Source: WJLG01 sp964602485 (lineage in GTDB: Bacteria; Patescibacteriota; Patescibacteriia; Patescibacteriales; WJLG01). Taken from it: a DNA stretch of 64,000 nucleotides. The DNA is taken from positions 71,530 to 135,529 of the forward strand of contig CAZRQU010000002.1 in assembly GCA_964602485.1 (NCBI GenBank). Reading direction: 5' to 3'. The number at the start of each line of letters is the position of its first letter. Positions within the stretch are counted from its first letter, which is position 1. Positions 51,684 through 60,708 of this stretch are shown here, one piece after another. Position numbers and translations under genes: made by a program. The notes beneath the pieces were generated by a model, which saw only the letters and a list, made by a program, of their open reading frames with translations, was not told the DNA's origin and did no database searches.

Positions 51684-52514
51684 CTATTTATTTTTATGGC
51701 GATTCAAGTCGACTTCGACTATGATATTACCGTCTTTAGGGTCATCGAATTCCACATCCACAGACTGCTTAAGCACATGGACGCCGATCACTGTGCCTTT
51801 CTGCCCGTCCACATTCACTCTCTGGCCAATGTCAGGCATTTTTTTAGCCAACTCTTCATATCCATGCTGCTCATAATACAAACAGCACATAAGGCGTCCG
51901 CAGACCCCTGATATCCTTTCACTGCCTCGATGGACCACTTGCTGAGATTCAGCCATTTCCGAAGTGATGGATTCGAAATTATCAATAAAACTGCGGCAAC
52001 AAAGTTCGCGTCCGCAATGACCGCAATCTCCGCAGATCTTGGCCTCATCTCTGATCCCTATTTGGGTCAAACGAATGGTTTTGTTGAAATGAGCGGTCAG
52101 ATCCTTGACCAATTCTCGAAAATCAACTCGACCATCCGCAATAAAAGCAAAGGTTATGCGACTGCCAGTGAAAGAGAAAAGCACATCAACCAGCTTCATC
52201 TCCAAACCTCTTTTGTCTATCATTTGCTTGCAGAAGTCCATGGCTTCTTTCTTCTCTTGGTCGTTAGGTAGTTTGGAAAGGTCTTCGCTGGTGGCCTTAC
52301 GGATAACATTCTTAAATTCCATTTTTTCCACGCCGTCATCATCCTTGGCCTTTATCTCGCTCTCATCAACCTCCCTTACCTGAACTACGGCCCCCAATTC
52401 TTCACCGAATTCGGTATCGACTATGACCAAGTCGCCTTTGGTCAATTCCAACTCTCCGGGTTTGAAGAAATAATCCTTATCCCAGGGTGCGAATTTTACT
52501 ATAGCTAATATCAT
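51684..52514 (-). CDS. ricT: PSP1-domain protein RicT/YaaT
   Basis: Protein of 276 residues. The N-terminal PSP1 beta domain (about 1-100, FAPWDKDYFFKPGELELTKGD) is followed by a helical core with the cysteine-rich signature CGDCGHCGRELCCRSF and SGVCGRLMCCLYYE. In B. subtilis RicT, with RicA and RicF, binds Fe-S clusters and controls RNase Y-dependent mRNA maturation and phosphorelay; it is assumed conserved here. Upstream of a terminator; tsf lies 57 bp upstream. Confidence 0.9.
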   Translation of the reverse strand: MILAIVKFAPWDKDYFFKPGELELTKGDLVIVDTEFGEELGAVVQVREVDESEIKAKDDDGVEKMEFKNVIRKATSEDLSKLPNDQEKKEAMDFCKQMIDKRGLEMKLVDVLFSFTGSRITFAFIADGRVDFRELVKDLTAHFNKTIRLTQIGIRDEAKICGDCGHCGRELCCRSFIDNFESITSEMAESQQVVHRGSERISGVCGRLMCCLYYEQHGYEELAKKMPDIGQRVNVDGQKGTVIGVHVLKQSVDVEFDDPKDGNIIVEVDLNRHKNK

Positions 52515-52571
52515 AAATATAGATAATATATATCAACAGACCGCTTTTAGAAGCGGCCTGTTTGAAGATTT

Positions 52572-53393
52572 TTATTTTCCACAGATCTTAGACCCGCCTT
52601 GTAAGGCAAATCTGACAAAACCGGTAACATTCGCATCGCCCAACACTTGCTCCACCTTCTGTTTATCATCTTTGATATATTCCTGTTTTATCAAACAGAT
52701 CTCTTCGAAATATTTATTTATCTTTCCTTCCAGTATCTTGTCGATCATATTCTCCGGCTTCCCTTCTTTCAGTAAAGTCTCTTTGCCGATCTCTTTCTCC
52801 TTGTCTATCTCAGCCTGATCGACATCTTCCGGCTTTATGTATCTAGGTGAGGCGGCTGCCACCTGCATGGCTATATCGCCAGCCAATTCAGAAGCACCTT
52901 CCTTGTCCAAGGCAGTCAAAACACCTATTTTTCCACCTAAGTGGGAATAGGCGGCCACGGAAGCGCCTTCCAATTTTTGATATCCGCTTATCTCCAATTT
53001 TTCTCCAATAATACCGGACAAACTTTCCAATTGCTCACTAACAGTAACATCTTCTATCGGTAAAGCCAGAAGCGCCTCTAGATCGGCCGGATCCTTTTCC
53101 AGAGCCAGATCTAACACTTTCTTGGCGAAATCCTGGAATTGGTCATTACGAGCCACAAAATCGGTCTCTGAGTTTATTTGAATAGCATAACCAGCTGTCT
53201 TATCATTGTTGGTTCCAACCATTATAGTGCCTTCGTTAGCCTCTCGGTCTCCCCTCTTGGCAGCCTTAGTAATACCTTTCTTGCGTAAAACTTCAACAGC
53301 CTTTTCCAGATCACCACCAGCCTCTTCCAAGGCCTTCTTACAATCACTGATGCCGGCGCCGGTCATTTCACGTAATTTTTTTATCTCCTCCAT
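52572..53393 (-). CDS. tsf: Elongation factor Ts
   Basis: Protein of 273 residues and guanine-nucleotide exchange factor for EF-Tu. N-terminal UBA-like EF-Tu binding domain (EIKKLREMTGAGISDCKKAL, EEAGGDLEKAVEVLRKKG), the TDFVARND motif in INSETDFVARNDQF, and the C-terminal dimer half. A long standard spacer (69 bp) separates it from rpsB upstream, the usual rpsB-tsf order. Confidence 0.96.
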   Translation of the reverse strand: MEEIKKLREMTGAGISDCKKALEEAGGDLEKAVEVLRKKGITKAAKRGDREANEGTIMVGTNNDKTAGYAIQINSETDFVARNDQFQDFAKKVLDLALEKDPADLEALLALPIEDVTVSEQLESLSGIIGEKLEISGYQKLEGASVAAYSHLGGKIGVLTALDKEGASELAGDIAMQVAAASPRYIKPEDVDQAEIDKEKEIGKETLLKEGKPENMIDKILEGKINKYFEEICLIKQEYIKDDKQKVEQVLGDANVTGFVRFALQGGSKICGK

Positions 53394-53462
53394 ATTTTTA
53401 TAAGAGCATTGTTCTCCGCAACCCTCCTTTGGATATACGAAAACAAAACGTTATTAAATTAT

Positions 53463-54170
53463 TTAAGAGTTCTTCTTTGAGTCTGCTTCCTTTTTGGTGC
53501 TCAATATGGTCTCCTTTACACAATTAAGCACTAATTTGATGGCCTTAGTGGCGTCATCATTACTAGGGATCGGATAGTTTATTGGATCCGGATTAACATT
53601 GGTGTCGCAAATAGCAACTATTGGGATATTCCTTTTCTTAGCTTCAACGACAGCGGTCTTCTCCTTTTTTATATCCCAAACGAATAAAGCGTCTGGTTGT
53701 TTATTCATGCTGACCAATCCGCCTATTCTTTCATCAAGCTTCCCGATCTCTCTATTTATTTCAAGTTTTTCTTTCTTTGTATACCTATCTAATTTACCGG
53801 AATTCTTTTCTTCCATCAGATCTTTATACCTTTTGATCATTTTCTTAAAAACAGTAAAATTAGTAAGGGTTCCGCCAAGCCATTTTTCAACAACGAACGG
53901 ATGTCCGGTTTCTTCAGCTAGCTCCCTCATAGGTTTTTTTACTTGATTCTTAGTTCCAACAAAAAGAATGGTTTTGCCCTCGCGGGTCAAATTTTCCACG
54001 AACTCCAAAGCGCTTTTCATTTCTTTCTGGCTTTTTTCCAGATCAATGATATAAACACCTTTCTTGTCTGTGAAGATGAATGGCTTCATTTTTGGATGCC
54101 ACCGACTCTTGGTGTGTCCGAAATGCATACCGGCGGCAAGCATTTCCTTGACTTCTGGTAATTTGATCAT
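53463..54170 (-). CDS. rpsB: 30S ribosomal protein S2
   Basis: Product of 235 residues. ATG 54170 (MIKLPEVKEMLAAGMHFGHT) is supported by AAAAGGAAAAACT upstream; a frame extension to 54236 lacks a ribosome site. Family motifs: GMHFGHTKSRWHPKMKPFIF, FVGTKNQVKKPMRELAEETG, LGGTLTNF, and ICDTNVNPDPINYPIPSNDD. First gene of rpsB-tsf. The leader may carry regulatory hairpins (54171-54400). Confidence 0.97.
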   Translation of the reverse strand: MIKLPEVKEMLAAGMHFGHTKSRWHPKMKPFIFTDKKGVYIIDLEKSQKEMKSALEFVENLTREGKTILFVGTKNQVKKPMRELAEETGHPFVVEKWLGGTLTNFTVFKKMIKRYKDLMEEKNSGKLDRYTKKEKLEINREIGKLDERIGGLVSMNKQPDALFVWDIKKEKTAVVEAKKRNIPIVAICDTNVNPDPINYPIPSNDDATKAIKLVLNCVKETILSTKKEADSKKNS

Positions 54171-54428
54171 AGTTTTTCCTTTTACCGCTATTGGAATACT
54201 AAAAGTATATCCAATTACGGCGTTCCTCTGCTCCAACAGTTAGACCCTCCACTTTTTTGATTTAATATTAGTCAAAAAAGATAAAGAGCAAGGATTCCTC
54301 CATTGTCTCTTGGAGCATGTGTGTTAATTATTTTTTTAAAATAAAACTTGCCTGATAACAGGCAAAAATCACTTAATATATTAATATATAAAAAGAAAAA
54401 AGTCAAACTTGAGAAGATATTGCTACAG
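54171..54428. other. Leader / intergenic region between rpsB and the divergent orphan
   Basis: On the minus strand: hairpin TTGCCTG-TTAT-CAGGCAA (about 54349-54366) followed by GTTTTATTTT, which looks like a terminator or attenuator about 180 nt before rpsB. AT-rich stretches and a candidate TTGCTC...TATTAA promoter lie nearer the gene. No protein gene seen. Confidence 0.45.
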
Positions 54429-54457
54429 TTGACAAAAACATTTTTTTATTTTATTTT
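54429..54457 (+). promoter_or_regulatory. Promoter of the 54499 gene
   Basis: TTGACA (54429-54434), 17-base spacer, TATTTT (54452-54457). Confidence 0.65.
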
Positions 54458-54498
54458 GGAATAACCATCTTATTTAAAGGAAGAAAAAGGAGGAGTGG

Positions 54499-55017
54499 AT
54501 GTACTTTTTATTCGATCAAGGCCGTGAACAAAGCGTCCAGATCACCAAACTTGGCAAGACCGGCGCCAACATAAGAGGGCCACAAACCATAGTTGAGGCC
54601 GTGTCCGAAATAATAAAATGGTTCAAGGAGCCGGTATTTTTGTTGGTGTTCGAGGCTGATGAGGAGACTAATCTTGAAAAAGCTCTGTCAGCTTTGCCTA
54701 ACAATACCATTTATGTCAATGGAAAACCGGTCACCTATGACGGCAGATCCCGGACAAGCCTGATCAAATTCCTAAATGCCTTTTTCTACAACCACACGGC
54801 AGAATTAGTACCTAAAAACGATCCGTTCTACATTTTGGCTATTCGCCTCGTTAAGGACAGTCGTGATTATGGACTGGTAGTAAGCCGTTCAAAAAGGGTT
54901 GAAAAAGGCGAGCTGGCTATCGAAGTGGTAAGGGGAAAGCGGGTAAAAATGCCTTTTTTCTCGCCTTTTTTAGATCAAACACTGGTAAAAGAAAGGTTAC
55001 AGCTGGCTAAGGTTTGA
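54499..55017 (+). CDS. Orphan soluble protein, unknown function
   Basis: Product of 172 residues with a very strong AAAAGGAGGAGTGG site right before the ATG. The N-terminal half looks alpha/beta (FLFDQGREQSVQITKLG; EPVFLLVFEADEETNLEKAL), with a middle helix (RSRTSLIKFLNAFFYN) and a beta C-terminus (YGLVVSRSKRVEKGELAIEV). There is no signal or membrane helix and no family I recognise. The unit has its own promoter and terminator, convergent with mnmA. Confidence 0.65.
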   Translation: MYFLFDQGREQSVQITKLGKTGANIRGPQTIVEAVSEIIKWFKEPVFLLVFEADEETNLEKALSALPNNTIYVNGKPVTYDGRSRTSLIKFLNAFFYNHTAELVPKNDPFYILAIRLVKDSRDYGLVVSRSKRVEKGELAIEVVRGKRVKMPFFSPFLDQTLVKERLQLAKV

Positions 55018-55043
55018 CTACTCTTCAAACCTTTTCAAAGATC

Positions 55044-55068
55044 AAGAGACCCAATGGGTCTCTTTTTT
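55044..55068 (+). terminator. Terminator of the 54499 gene
   Basis: AGAGACCC (55045-55052) and GGGTCTCT (55056-55063), 3-base loop, then TTTTT. Confidence 0.8.
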
Positions 55069-55093
55069 ATTACCTGCTCCTATCTTTAATAAT

Positions 55094-56158
55094 TCAAACT
55101 ATTATCCCGCCACCGAGTAATTGTTCTTTTTTATAAAAGGAAACATTTTGCCCCGAGGTTATCGCCCTTTGCGGTTCTTTGAATTCCACCAAGTATCCTT
55201 TATCCGCCTTTTTAACAGCGCAGGGCTGTTCCTTGTGTCCATAGCGGATCATGGCCGAACATTTAAGGGGTAGTTTTGGCTCTTGGCCGGCTATCCAATT
55301 GGCGTCCTTGGCGACCAACTCTTTTTTATACAGATCATCATCGTTACCATCTCTGGTTACATAGAGAATATTTTGACCGTGATCCATTTTGACCGCGTAA
55401 AAAGGACCATCTCCGCCAACCTCTATCCCCTTTCTTTGTCCAATAGTATAAAGAGGAAGCCCTTTATGTTCCCCGATCTTTTCCCCTTCTAGAGTGATTA
55501 TATCGCCCGGCTTCAATTCTAAGTTCTCTTTTAAGTATATATTATGGTCATCGGGGAGAAAGCAAACATCTTGGCTTTCTTTTTTAATATATGGCAACCC
55601 TAAATTCTCTGCCTGCTTTCTTATATCTTCCTTCTTTTTACCGCTTAGGGGAAACAAAAGGTGTTTGAGCTGTTCTTGGGTAAGTGTATAAAGAAAATAA
55701 GTTTGATCCTTGGATCTATCGACCGGTCGATAGATCTTATATTCCTCCCCTTCTTTTTCTATTCTTACGTAATGACCGGTAGCTAAATATTCAGCTCCGA
55801 GCCCCTTGGCCATCTTCAGTAACTCCCCAAACTTCAAGAATTTATTGCAGGCCACGCAAGGATTTGGAGTTATTCCTTTCTTATAGCTATTTAAAAAGTA
55901 ATCTTTAACCCTTTTTTTAAATTCAAAGGAAAGGTCGACCGGGTATAACTTAATACCAAGCTCAGAACAGACCATCCTAGCCCTGTTCATATCATCTTCC
56001 TTGTCGTTTATTCCAAAAGACATAAAAAGACCGATAATATCATATCCTTCGTCTTTTAAGGTCTTGGCAGCCATAGAAGAATCAAGGCCGCCTGACATAG
56101 CAACAGCTACCTTTTTATTATTATTATTATTCTTTTTATCTTTCGTTTTCAAACTCAT
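55094..56158 (-). CDS. mnmA: tRNA-specific 2-thiouridylase MnmA
   Basis: Protein of 354 residues that makes 2-thiouridine at the wobble base of Lys, Glu and Gln tRNAs. PP-loop VAVAMSGGLDSSMAA; catalytic Cys in NPCVACNKF and the second Cys in ESQDVCFLPDD; YATGHYVRIE; DQTYFLYTL; IGQRKGIEVGGDGPFY. A low-complexity Asn-rich segment (KKNNNNNKK) precedes the core, so the true start could be a few codons later. Confidence 0.96.
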   Translation of the reverse strand: MSLKTKDKKNNNNNKKVAVAMSGGLDSSMAAKTLKDEGYDIIGLFMSFGINDKEDDMNRARMVCSELGIKLYPVDLSFEFKKRVKDYFLNSYKKGITPNPCVACNKFLKFGELLKMAKGLGAEYLATGHYVRIEKEGEEYKIYRPVDRSKDQTYFLYTLTQEQLKHLLFPLSGKKKEDIRKQAENLGLPYIKKESQDVCFLPDDHNIYLKENLELKPGDIITLEGEKIGEHKGLPLYTIGQRKGIEVGGDGPFYAVKMDHGQNILYVTRDGNDDDLYKKELVAKDANWIAGQEPKLPLKCSAMIRYGHKEQPCAVKKADKGYLVEFKEPQRAITSGQNVSFYKKEQLLGGGIIV

Positions 56159-56168
56159 TTTAAAAATC

Positions 56169-57308
56169 TTATGCTAATGATTCGAATATTCGTAAATATT
56201 TCCGGGCCGTATCCCTCCAGTCGAACTTACTTGCTTGAACAAAGCCTTTTTCAGTTAGTCTTCTTCTAAGATTAGGGTCAGAGGCTAATTGCCGTATGGC
56301 TTGAGCTATGCTTTCCACATTTTCGGGGTCAACCAATATTCCCGCCTCTCCTGTCGATTCAACCAAGCTGGAATTGGCGCCGACGATAACCGGAGTTCCG
56401 CAAGCCATAGCTTCCAATGGCGGAAAGCCAAATCCCTCATAAAAGCTCGGATAAATGAACATCGAGGCCAAATTATAAAAATAAACTTTTTCTTCTTCTT
56501 TTAAATAACCAATAAATCTTATCCTGTCCTTATGTTTCAATTCATTGTATACTTTGGTGACATTTTTATTTTTCCAACCGGAACCTCCGGCTACCACTAA
56601 TATATACCCGGACATTTCCGGCATATCCAAACAGCGGTCAAAAGCGCGCAAAACGCCAACTACGTTCTTTCTGGGTTCAATAGTACTTAAAAAAAGTGCA
56701 AATTTGCCGGGCAGGTCATATTTTTCCCTGGTTTTCATTAAGACTGGATCTCCTTTGTCTAGTTTTTTGAATTTATCATTCAATCCGGGATATACTACTT
56801 CTATTTTTTGGGGCGGTATTTCAACCAACTCTTCTATATCTTTAGCTGTGTTATCGGAAACAGCCACAACCTTGTCCGCCCTTTTTAGCATTTTTTTAGT
56901 ATTGAGCATCCGGTGCCAAAAATTCTTGCGAGAAGAAAAGAATTCCGGATATCGCAAAAAGGAAAGGTCATGTACTGTTAGGACGCTTTTGGCTTTTTTT
57001 GAAAGTGAAGTAAAATTAGTATGGGGAGAAAAAAAGATATCCACCCCTAGAAGCTTATCTAATTTAGGGAAAGAAAATATTTTTTGCAGGATATAATTGA
57101 ATATCTTGTTGGGATAATGAGTGCTTACGACTCTACCCTTTTTAAAATTAGGTAACCTGTTCTTGATATTTTGATAAGAATTGTAATAAAAAATGTATTC
57201 ATTCTTATCGTCTTCCTCTATTATATGTTTGATAAGGTCGAGCGTATACCAAGACACGCCTGAATACTCCTTGTCCATTAACGATCTTATATCTATACCT
57301 ATTCTCAT
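56169..57308 (-). CDS. Glycosyltransferase family 4
   Basis: GT-B enzyme of 379 residues. N-terminal GIDIRSLMDKEYSGVSWYTL (receptor loop), ILTVHDLSFLRYP-type segment (SVLTVHDLSFL), donor domain KFALFLSTIEPRKNVVGVLR and FIGYLKEEEKVYFYNLASM, and YEGFGFPPLEAMACGTPVI. The layout is typical of mannosyl/rhamnosyl-type WbaZ- or MtfB-like enzymes. It follows mnmA by 10 bp on the same strand, upstream in transcription order. Confidence 0.92.
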   Translation of the reverse strand: MRIGIDIRSLMDKEYSGVSWYTLDLIKHIIEEDDKNEYIFYYNSYQNIKNRLPNFKKGRVVSTHYPNKIFNYILQKIFSFPKLDKLLGVDIFFSPHTNFTSLSKKAKSVLTVHDLSFLRYPEFFSSRKNFWHRMLNTKKMLKRADKVVAVSDNTAKDIEELVEIPPQKIEVVYPGLNDKFKKLDKGDPVLMKTREKYDLPGKFALFLSTIEPRKNVVGVLRAFDRCLDMPEMSGYILVVAGGSGWKNKNVTKVYNELKHKDRIRFIGYLKEEEKVYFYNLASMFIYPSFYEGFGFPPLEAMACGTPVIVGANSSLVESTGEAGILVDPENVESIAQAIRQLASDPNLRRRLTEKGFVQASKFDWRDTARKYLRIFESLA

Positions 57309-57534
57309 ATTACAGACCCTAAATAAATCCCAAATTACTAATTACCGATTACAAATTACCCAATATAGATCCTTCGTCTCCCGCTTTCGCGGGCTCCTTA
57401 AGGATGACAAGCCCGAAACCCTATACTGAATACCGAATACTGTATTACATTGACCCTTCCTAGCCTCCCCTTGGTAAGGGGAGGAACTAATAAGATCCCA
57501 AATTACTAATTACCGATTACAAATTACCAATTAC
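57309..57534. repeat. Repeat cluster between the two GT4 genes
   Basis: A 34-nt perfect direct repeat occurs at 57327-57360 and 57495-57528 (begins ATCCCAAATTACTAATTACC). Between the copies lie the palindrome CCCGC-TTTC-GCGGG (near 57380), TATACTGAATACC with a second ACCGAATACTG unit (57422-57441), and CCTCCCCTT-GGT-AAGGGGAGG (57464-57484), a perfect 9-bp hairpin. No gene. The same family units appear near clpB and the lipoproteins. Confidence 0.65.
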
Positions 57535-58662
57535 TTAATATATGTGTTTTTCGTATTCGCTCTCTATAAAATTTTTCATTTTTTCTTGAAAATTCTCTGC
57601 GGAGAATTTAGAGGCGTGTTCGCTGATAGCTCTTCGATCAAAGGCTTTTCGATCGAATCTGGAAACCACCCTGCCCAGACTTCCCGCGTCTTGTTTATCA
57701 AAGAAAAGACCGGTCTTATTCTCTATGACAGTTTCCGTAGCGCCTCCTTTGCGATAAGCGATCACCGGGGTTCCACAAGCCATGGCCTCTACAGCTGTTA
57801 TACCGAAATCTTCTGTTTGAGGATACAAAAAGGCTCGCGCATTAACATAATAACGTTTCAGGTCCTCTTCACTTAGATGTCCTAAAAATTCTATATTAGG
57901 GGCTCCTTGAGCTATTTTTTCCAATCTTTTCCTGTCATTACCTTGTCCGAATATCTTAAGATTCTTATCTGGCATATCTTTAAAGGCTTTAATAGCCATA
58001 TCTACCCTTTTATACGGAGCCAAGCGACAGCCAATAAGGAAATATTCATCTTTTTCCAATTCTTCATCTAGACTAACTTCAAGATCATTGAATTTTTTAG
58101 TATTTACCGGCGGATATATGACAGTTGAATCCTTTTTATAGTATTTTTTTATTCTTTTTTGGACTGTTTTTGAATTGGCAATATAAACATCCACCCTATC
58201 AGCGGCCATTCTGTCCCATATCCTTATGTAGTTCAAGATCAACGAGATCACCTTTTTGAAATACTTATTGTATTTGAGTTCATTTATATATTCATGAGTA
58301 TCGGACCATAGATATCTTGTTGGAGTATGACAATAACATATATGCAGAGTTTCCGGCTTGGTTATAACCCCCTTTATCAAAGCGCTGGCTGAGGATACAA
58401 CCACGTCGTATTTTGACAGATCAAAGAATTCCACGGCCATAGGCATAAAAGGCATATACCATTTATAATGTTTAACTCCGCCGGGCAAACGTTGAATGAC
58501 CGAAGCGTCTATCTTGCGGCTCTTGTAATATTTATCCGCATTTTCCTTTTCATAAAGCAGAGTGTAGATAGGCGCTTTTGGATACATTTCCAAAAGTTGT
58601 CTGAGAACTTTCTCAGCTCCTCCGTCTTGAGCTAAATGGTCGTGTGCCAATGCTACTTTCAT
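57535..58662 (-). CDS. Glycosyltransferase family 4
   Basis: GT-B enzyme of 375 residues. VALAHDHLAQDGGAEKVLRQ at the N-terminus, ICYCHTPTRYLWSDTH, FLIGCRLAPYKRVDMAIKAF, and FLYPQTEDFGITAVEAMACG. The HTPTRYLW motif is typical of a WbdA/MtfA-like mannosyltransferase group, though the donor sugar is an inference. Adjacent to the sugar transferase gene (34 bp), with which it probably acts on the same polysaccharide. Confidence 0.93.
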   Translation of the reverse strand: MKVALAHDHLAQDGGAEKVLRQLLEMYPKAPIYTLLYEKENADKYYKSRKIDASVIQRLPGGVKHYKWYMPFMPMAVEFFDLSKYDVVVSSASALIKGVITKPETLHICYCHTPTRYLWSDTHEYINELKYNKYFKKVISLILNYIRIWDRMAADRVDVYIANSKTVQKRIKKYYKKDSTVIYPPVNTKKFNDLEVSLDEELEKDEYFLIGCRLAPYKRVDMAIKAFKDMPDKNLKIFGQGNDRKRLEKIAQGAPNIEFLGHLSEEDLKRYYVNARAFLYPQTEDFGITAVEAMACGTPVIAYRKGGATETVIENKTGLFFDKQDAGSLGRVVSRFDRKAFDRRAISEHASKFSAENFQEKMKNFIESEYEKHIY

Positions 58663-58696
58663 AGTTTACAACCCGTTATATGATACTAAATATTTT

Positions 58697-60112
58697 TTAT
58701 TCGGCCTTTCTGCTTCTAATAACAGCAAAAGGTGTTCTAAGAAGGATGGCCAGATCGAGCAAAAAAGACCAATTTTCTATATAATAAGTGTCTAATTTCA
58801 CCTCTTCTTCGAAGGATAGATCGCTACGACCTGATATTTGGGCCAATCCGGTAATACCCGGCTTTATGGTAAGCACCTTCTTATGGCGATGTTCATATTT
58901 TGCCACTTCCTCGGGGAGATGAGGACGCGGGCCGACCAGACTCATCTTGCCGATAAAGACCAAAAAGAGTTCTGGCAATTCATCTATACTAAATCTTCTA
59001 ATGATCTTGCCCACTCTGGTAACGCGGGGATCGTCCTTTATTTTTACCAACGGTCCGTCTTTACGCAAATTATTCTGAGAAAGCTCATTATAACGCATAT
59101 CATCGCATTTATCTATCATCGATCTGAATTTGAAATAATTGAAGAGTTTACCTCCCTGGCCAACCCTCTTTAAGGGTGAACCGTCATCCTTGCTGGTAAA
59201 GAAGATCGGGCCGTGCGAATCAAGCTTTATGGCTATGGCAGTAATAAGCATTAAAGGAGATATCAAAATTATCAAGATAGACGAACCAATAACATCAAAT
59301 ATCCGTTTGACTATCCTGCCCCAGCCATCCAAAGAAGTCTTTTTCACCTCTACCACAGGAATGCCGGCCAACTCCATAACTTCGGTCTTTAAGACCTTAG
59401 TGCCTAATAGGTCGGCTACATATTTGAATGAAAGGTGGTGCTCATCGGCAAAATCGTAAAGGCGAAGTATTTCTTTCTTGCTTAGATTAGGATCTGATTG
59501 TATAACTTCGTCCACTTCTGAATTCTTAAGATACTGCTCGACTTCCTCGGAAGTCTCCATGGAAAAATCCTTAACCCTTTTAACTATCCTAAAACCGAAA
59601 TTCCTATCAACAGAAAATTTGTTGACCAGGTTATCAGCGGTCTTGGAAGCACCGACCAAAACAGCTTTTCTTACACCTATGTCGTGAGTGAAAAGTAATC
59701 TTTGCACCCCCCTTATCAATGCTCTACCTATTGAAACATAAACTATGGCCAAGATCCATCCGACCAGGACTATGAAGCGGGAATCAAAAAGTTCTCGCCT
59801 AATGAATATAAGTATCACGACTGCCATCAAACCCGTGGAGCAGGCTGATACCACTCTATAAACCTCTCTTATCAATTTACGAGCTGTTCTTATATTATAA
59901 AGACCGGCCAAAGCAAAGATCACCAGCCATAAGAAACCCACTATGACCACAGCCTTAAAATACTGGTCAAAGGGCAATTCGAATATCACCGGCCTGATGT
60001 CCCGGGTGAATTCGGAAAAACGTATATAATAAGCGGTGATGCCGGCTAGAATTATCATCAAAAGATCTATTGGCACCAGTAAGAATGATAGAAGTAATTC
60101 TGAACGTTTCAT
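58697..60112 (-). CDS. Polyprenyl-phosphate sugar-1-phosphate transferase (WbaP/CpsE/WcaJ type)
   Basis: About 471 residues from ATG 60112 (a TTG five codons earlier is less likely). Four membrane helices (1-140), a Rossmann-like middle (KAVLVGASKTADNLVNKF), then a helix and the bacterial sugar-transferase domain: FNYFKFRSMIDKCDDMR, RVTRVGKIIRRFSIDELPEL, SLVGPRPHLPEEVAKYEHRH and KPGITGLAQISGRSDLSFEE. It primes glycan assembly on undecaprenyl phosphate. Upstream start of the polysaccharide gene run. Confidence 0.93.
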   Translation of the reverse strand: MKRSELLLSFLLVPIDLLMIILAGITAYYIRFSEFTRDIRPVIFELPFDQYFKAVVIVGFLWLVIFALAGLYNIRTARKLIREVYRVVSACSTGLMAVVILIFIRRELFDSRFIVLVGWILAIVYVSIGRALIRGVQRLLFTHDIGVRKAVLVGASKTADNLVNKFSVDRNFGFRIVKRVKDFSMETSEEVEQYLKNSEVDEVIQSDPNLSKKEILRLYDFADEHHLSFKYVADLLGTKVLKTEVMELAGIPVVEVKKTSLDGWGRIVKRIFDVIGSSILIILISPLMLITAIAIKLDSHGPIFFTSKDDGSPLKRVGQGGKLFNYFKFRSMIDKCDDMRYNELSQNNLRKDGPLVKIKDDPRVTRVGKIIRRFSIDELPELFLVFIGKMSLVGPRPHLPEEVAKYEHRHKKVLTIKPGITGLAQISGRSDLSFEEEVKLDTYYIENWSFLLDLAILLRTPFAVIRSRKAE

Positions 60113-60177
60113 TTCTAAAATAAGCAACGCTTTAAGCGTTACGTTTTATGAGTTATAAATTTGTTGATCTCACAGAG

Positions 60178-60652
60178 ATCAGGGCAAGCTGTAAGCCGGA
60201 TCCTGTCTAGTATGGTCATTTATCTAGGCAATCTGTTACCAGAATGCTCAAGCGAGCCACTTTTCTTCAACCCCTAAAAAGAGATTGGTTTGCTCTTGCT
60301 CCAGATGGGGTTTGCCACGCATCCCTGTCACCAGGGAGCGAACCGAGTAGCCAATGCTAATTAGGATATCCCAAGAATTAACATTCACACCCCGGAACTT
60401 TTCACCTTTCCCCAACGCCCCGCATTGAATTCTCAATTTTTTTGATATTTGTTATTTAAAATTTGAGATTTCAATGCGAAGCATTGAGTAGTATTGTCTC
60501 TGCGGCACTTTCCGTAGGGTTTCCCCTCGTGGGCGTTACCCACCATCTTTTTTCCCTTTCCGGTTAAAAACCAGAAAGAGGGAGTCCGGACTTTCCTTCC
60601 TTTGTAATAAAAACAAAAGGTGACCATCCGCTCACCCTGATTTCAGTGAAAT
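60178..60652 (-). ncRNA. rnpB: RNase P RNA (bacterial type A-like)
   Basis: Universal RNase P elements are visible on the minus strand: AAGGAAAGTCCGGACT near the 5' end (60590s), the core AGTGCCGCAGAGACAATA (about 60491-60508), and the 3' CAGGATCCGGCTTAC (about 60193-60207). P1 closes between ATCAGGG (60635-60641) and CCCTGAT (60178-60184). Between core regions an AT-rich arm (about 60425-60480) extends the P12 helix. The 5' end fits a transcript starting around 60653, seven bases after the promoter -10. Confidence 0.92.
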
Positions 60653-60660
60653 CTATGCTA

Positions 60661-60689
60661 ATAATAGCATATATGGAGAAAAAAGTCAA
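60661..60689 (-). promoter_or_regulatory. Promoter of rnpB
   Basis: Minus strand TTGACT (60684-60689), 17-base spacer, TATTAT (60661-60666), with TGC before the -10 (extended -10). Confidence 0.75.
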
Positions 60690-60708
60690 TTTAAAAACCT
60701 TTCACTCC

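Noticed and set aside
57327..57528. Possible CRISPR-like repeats
   Set aside because: Only two copies, 168 bp apart, with hairpins between and no regular spacers or cas genes.
60248..60627. Two small minus-strand frames
   Set aside because: They lie inside RNase P RNA, which explains the sequence better.
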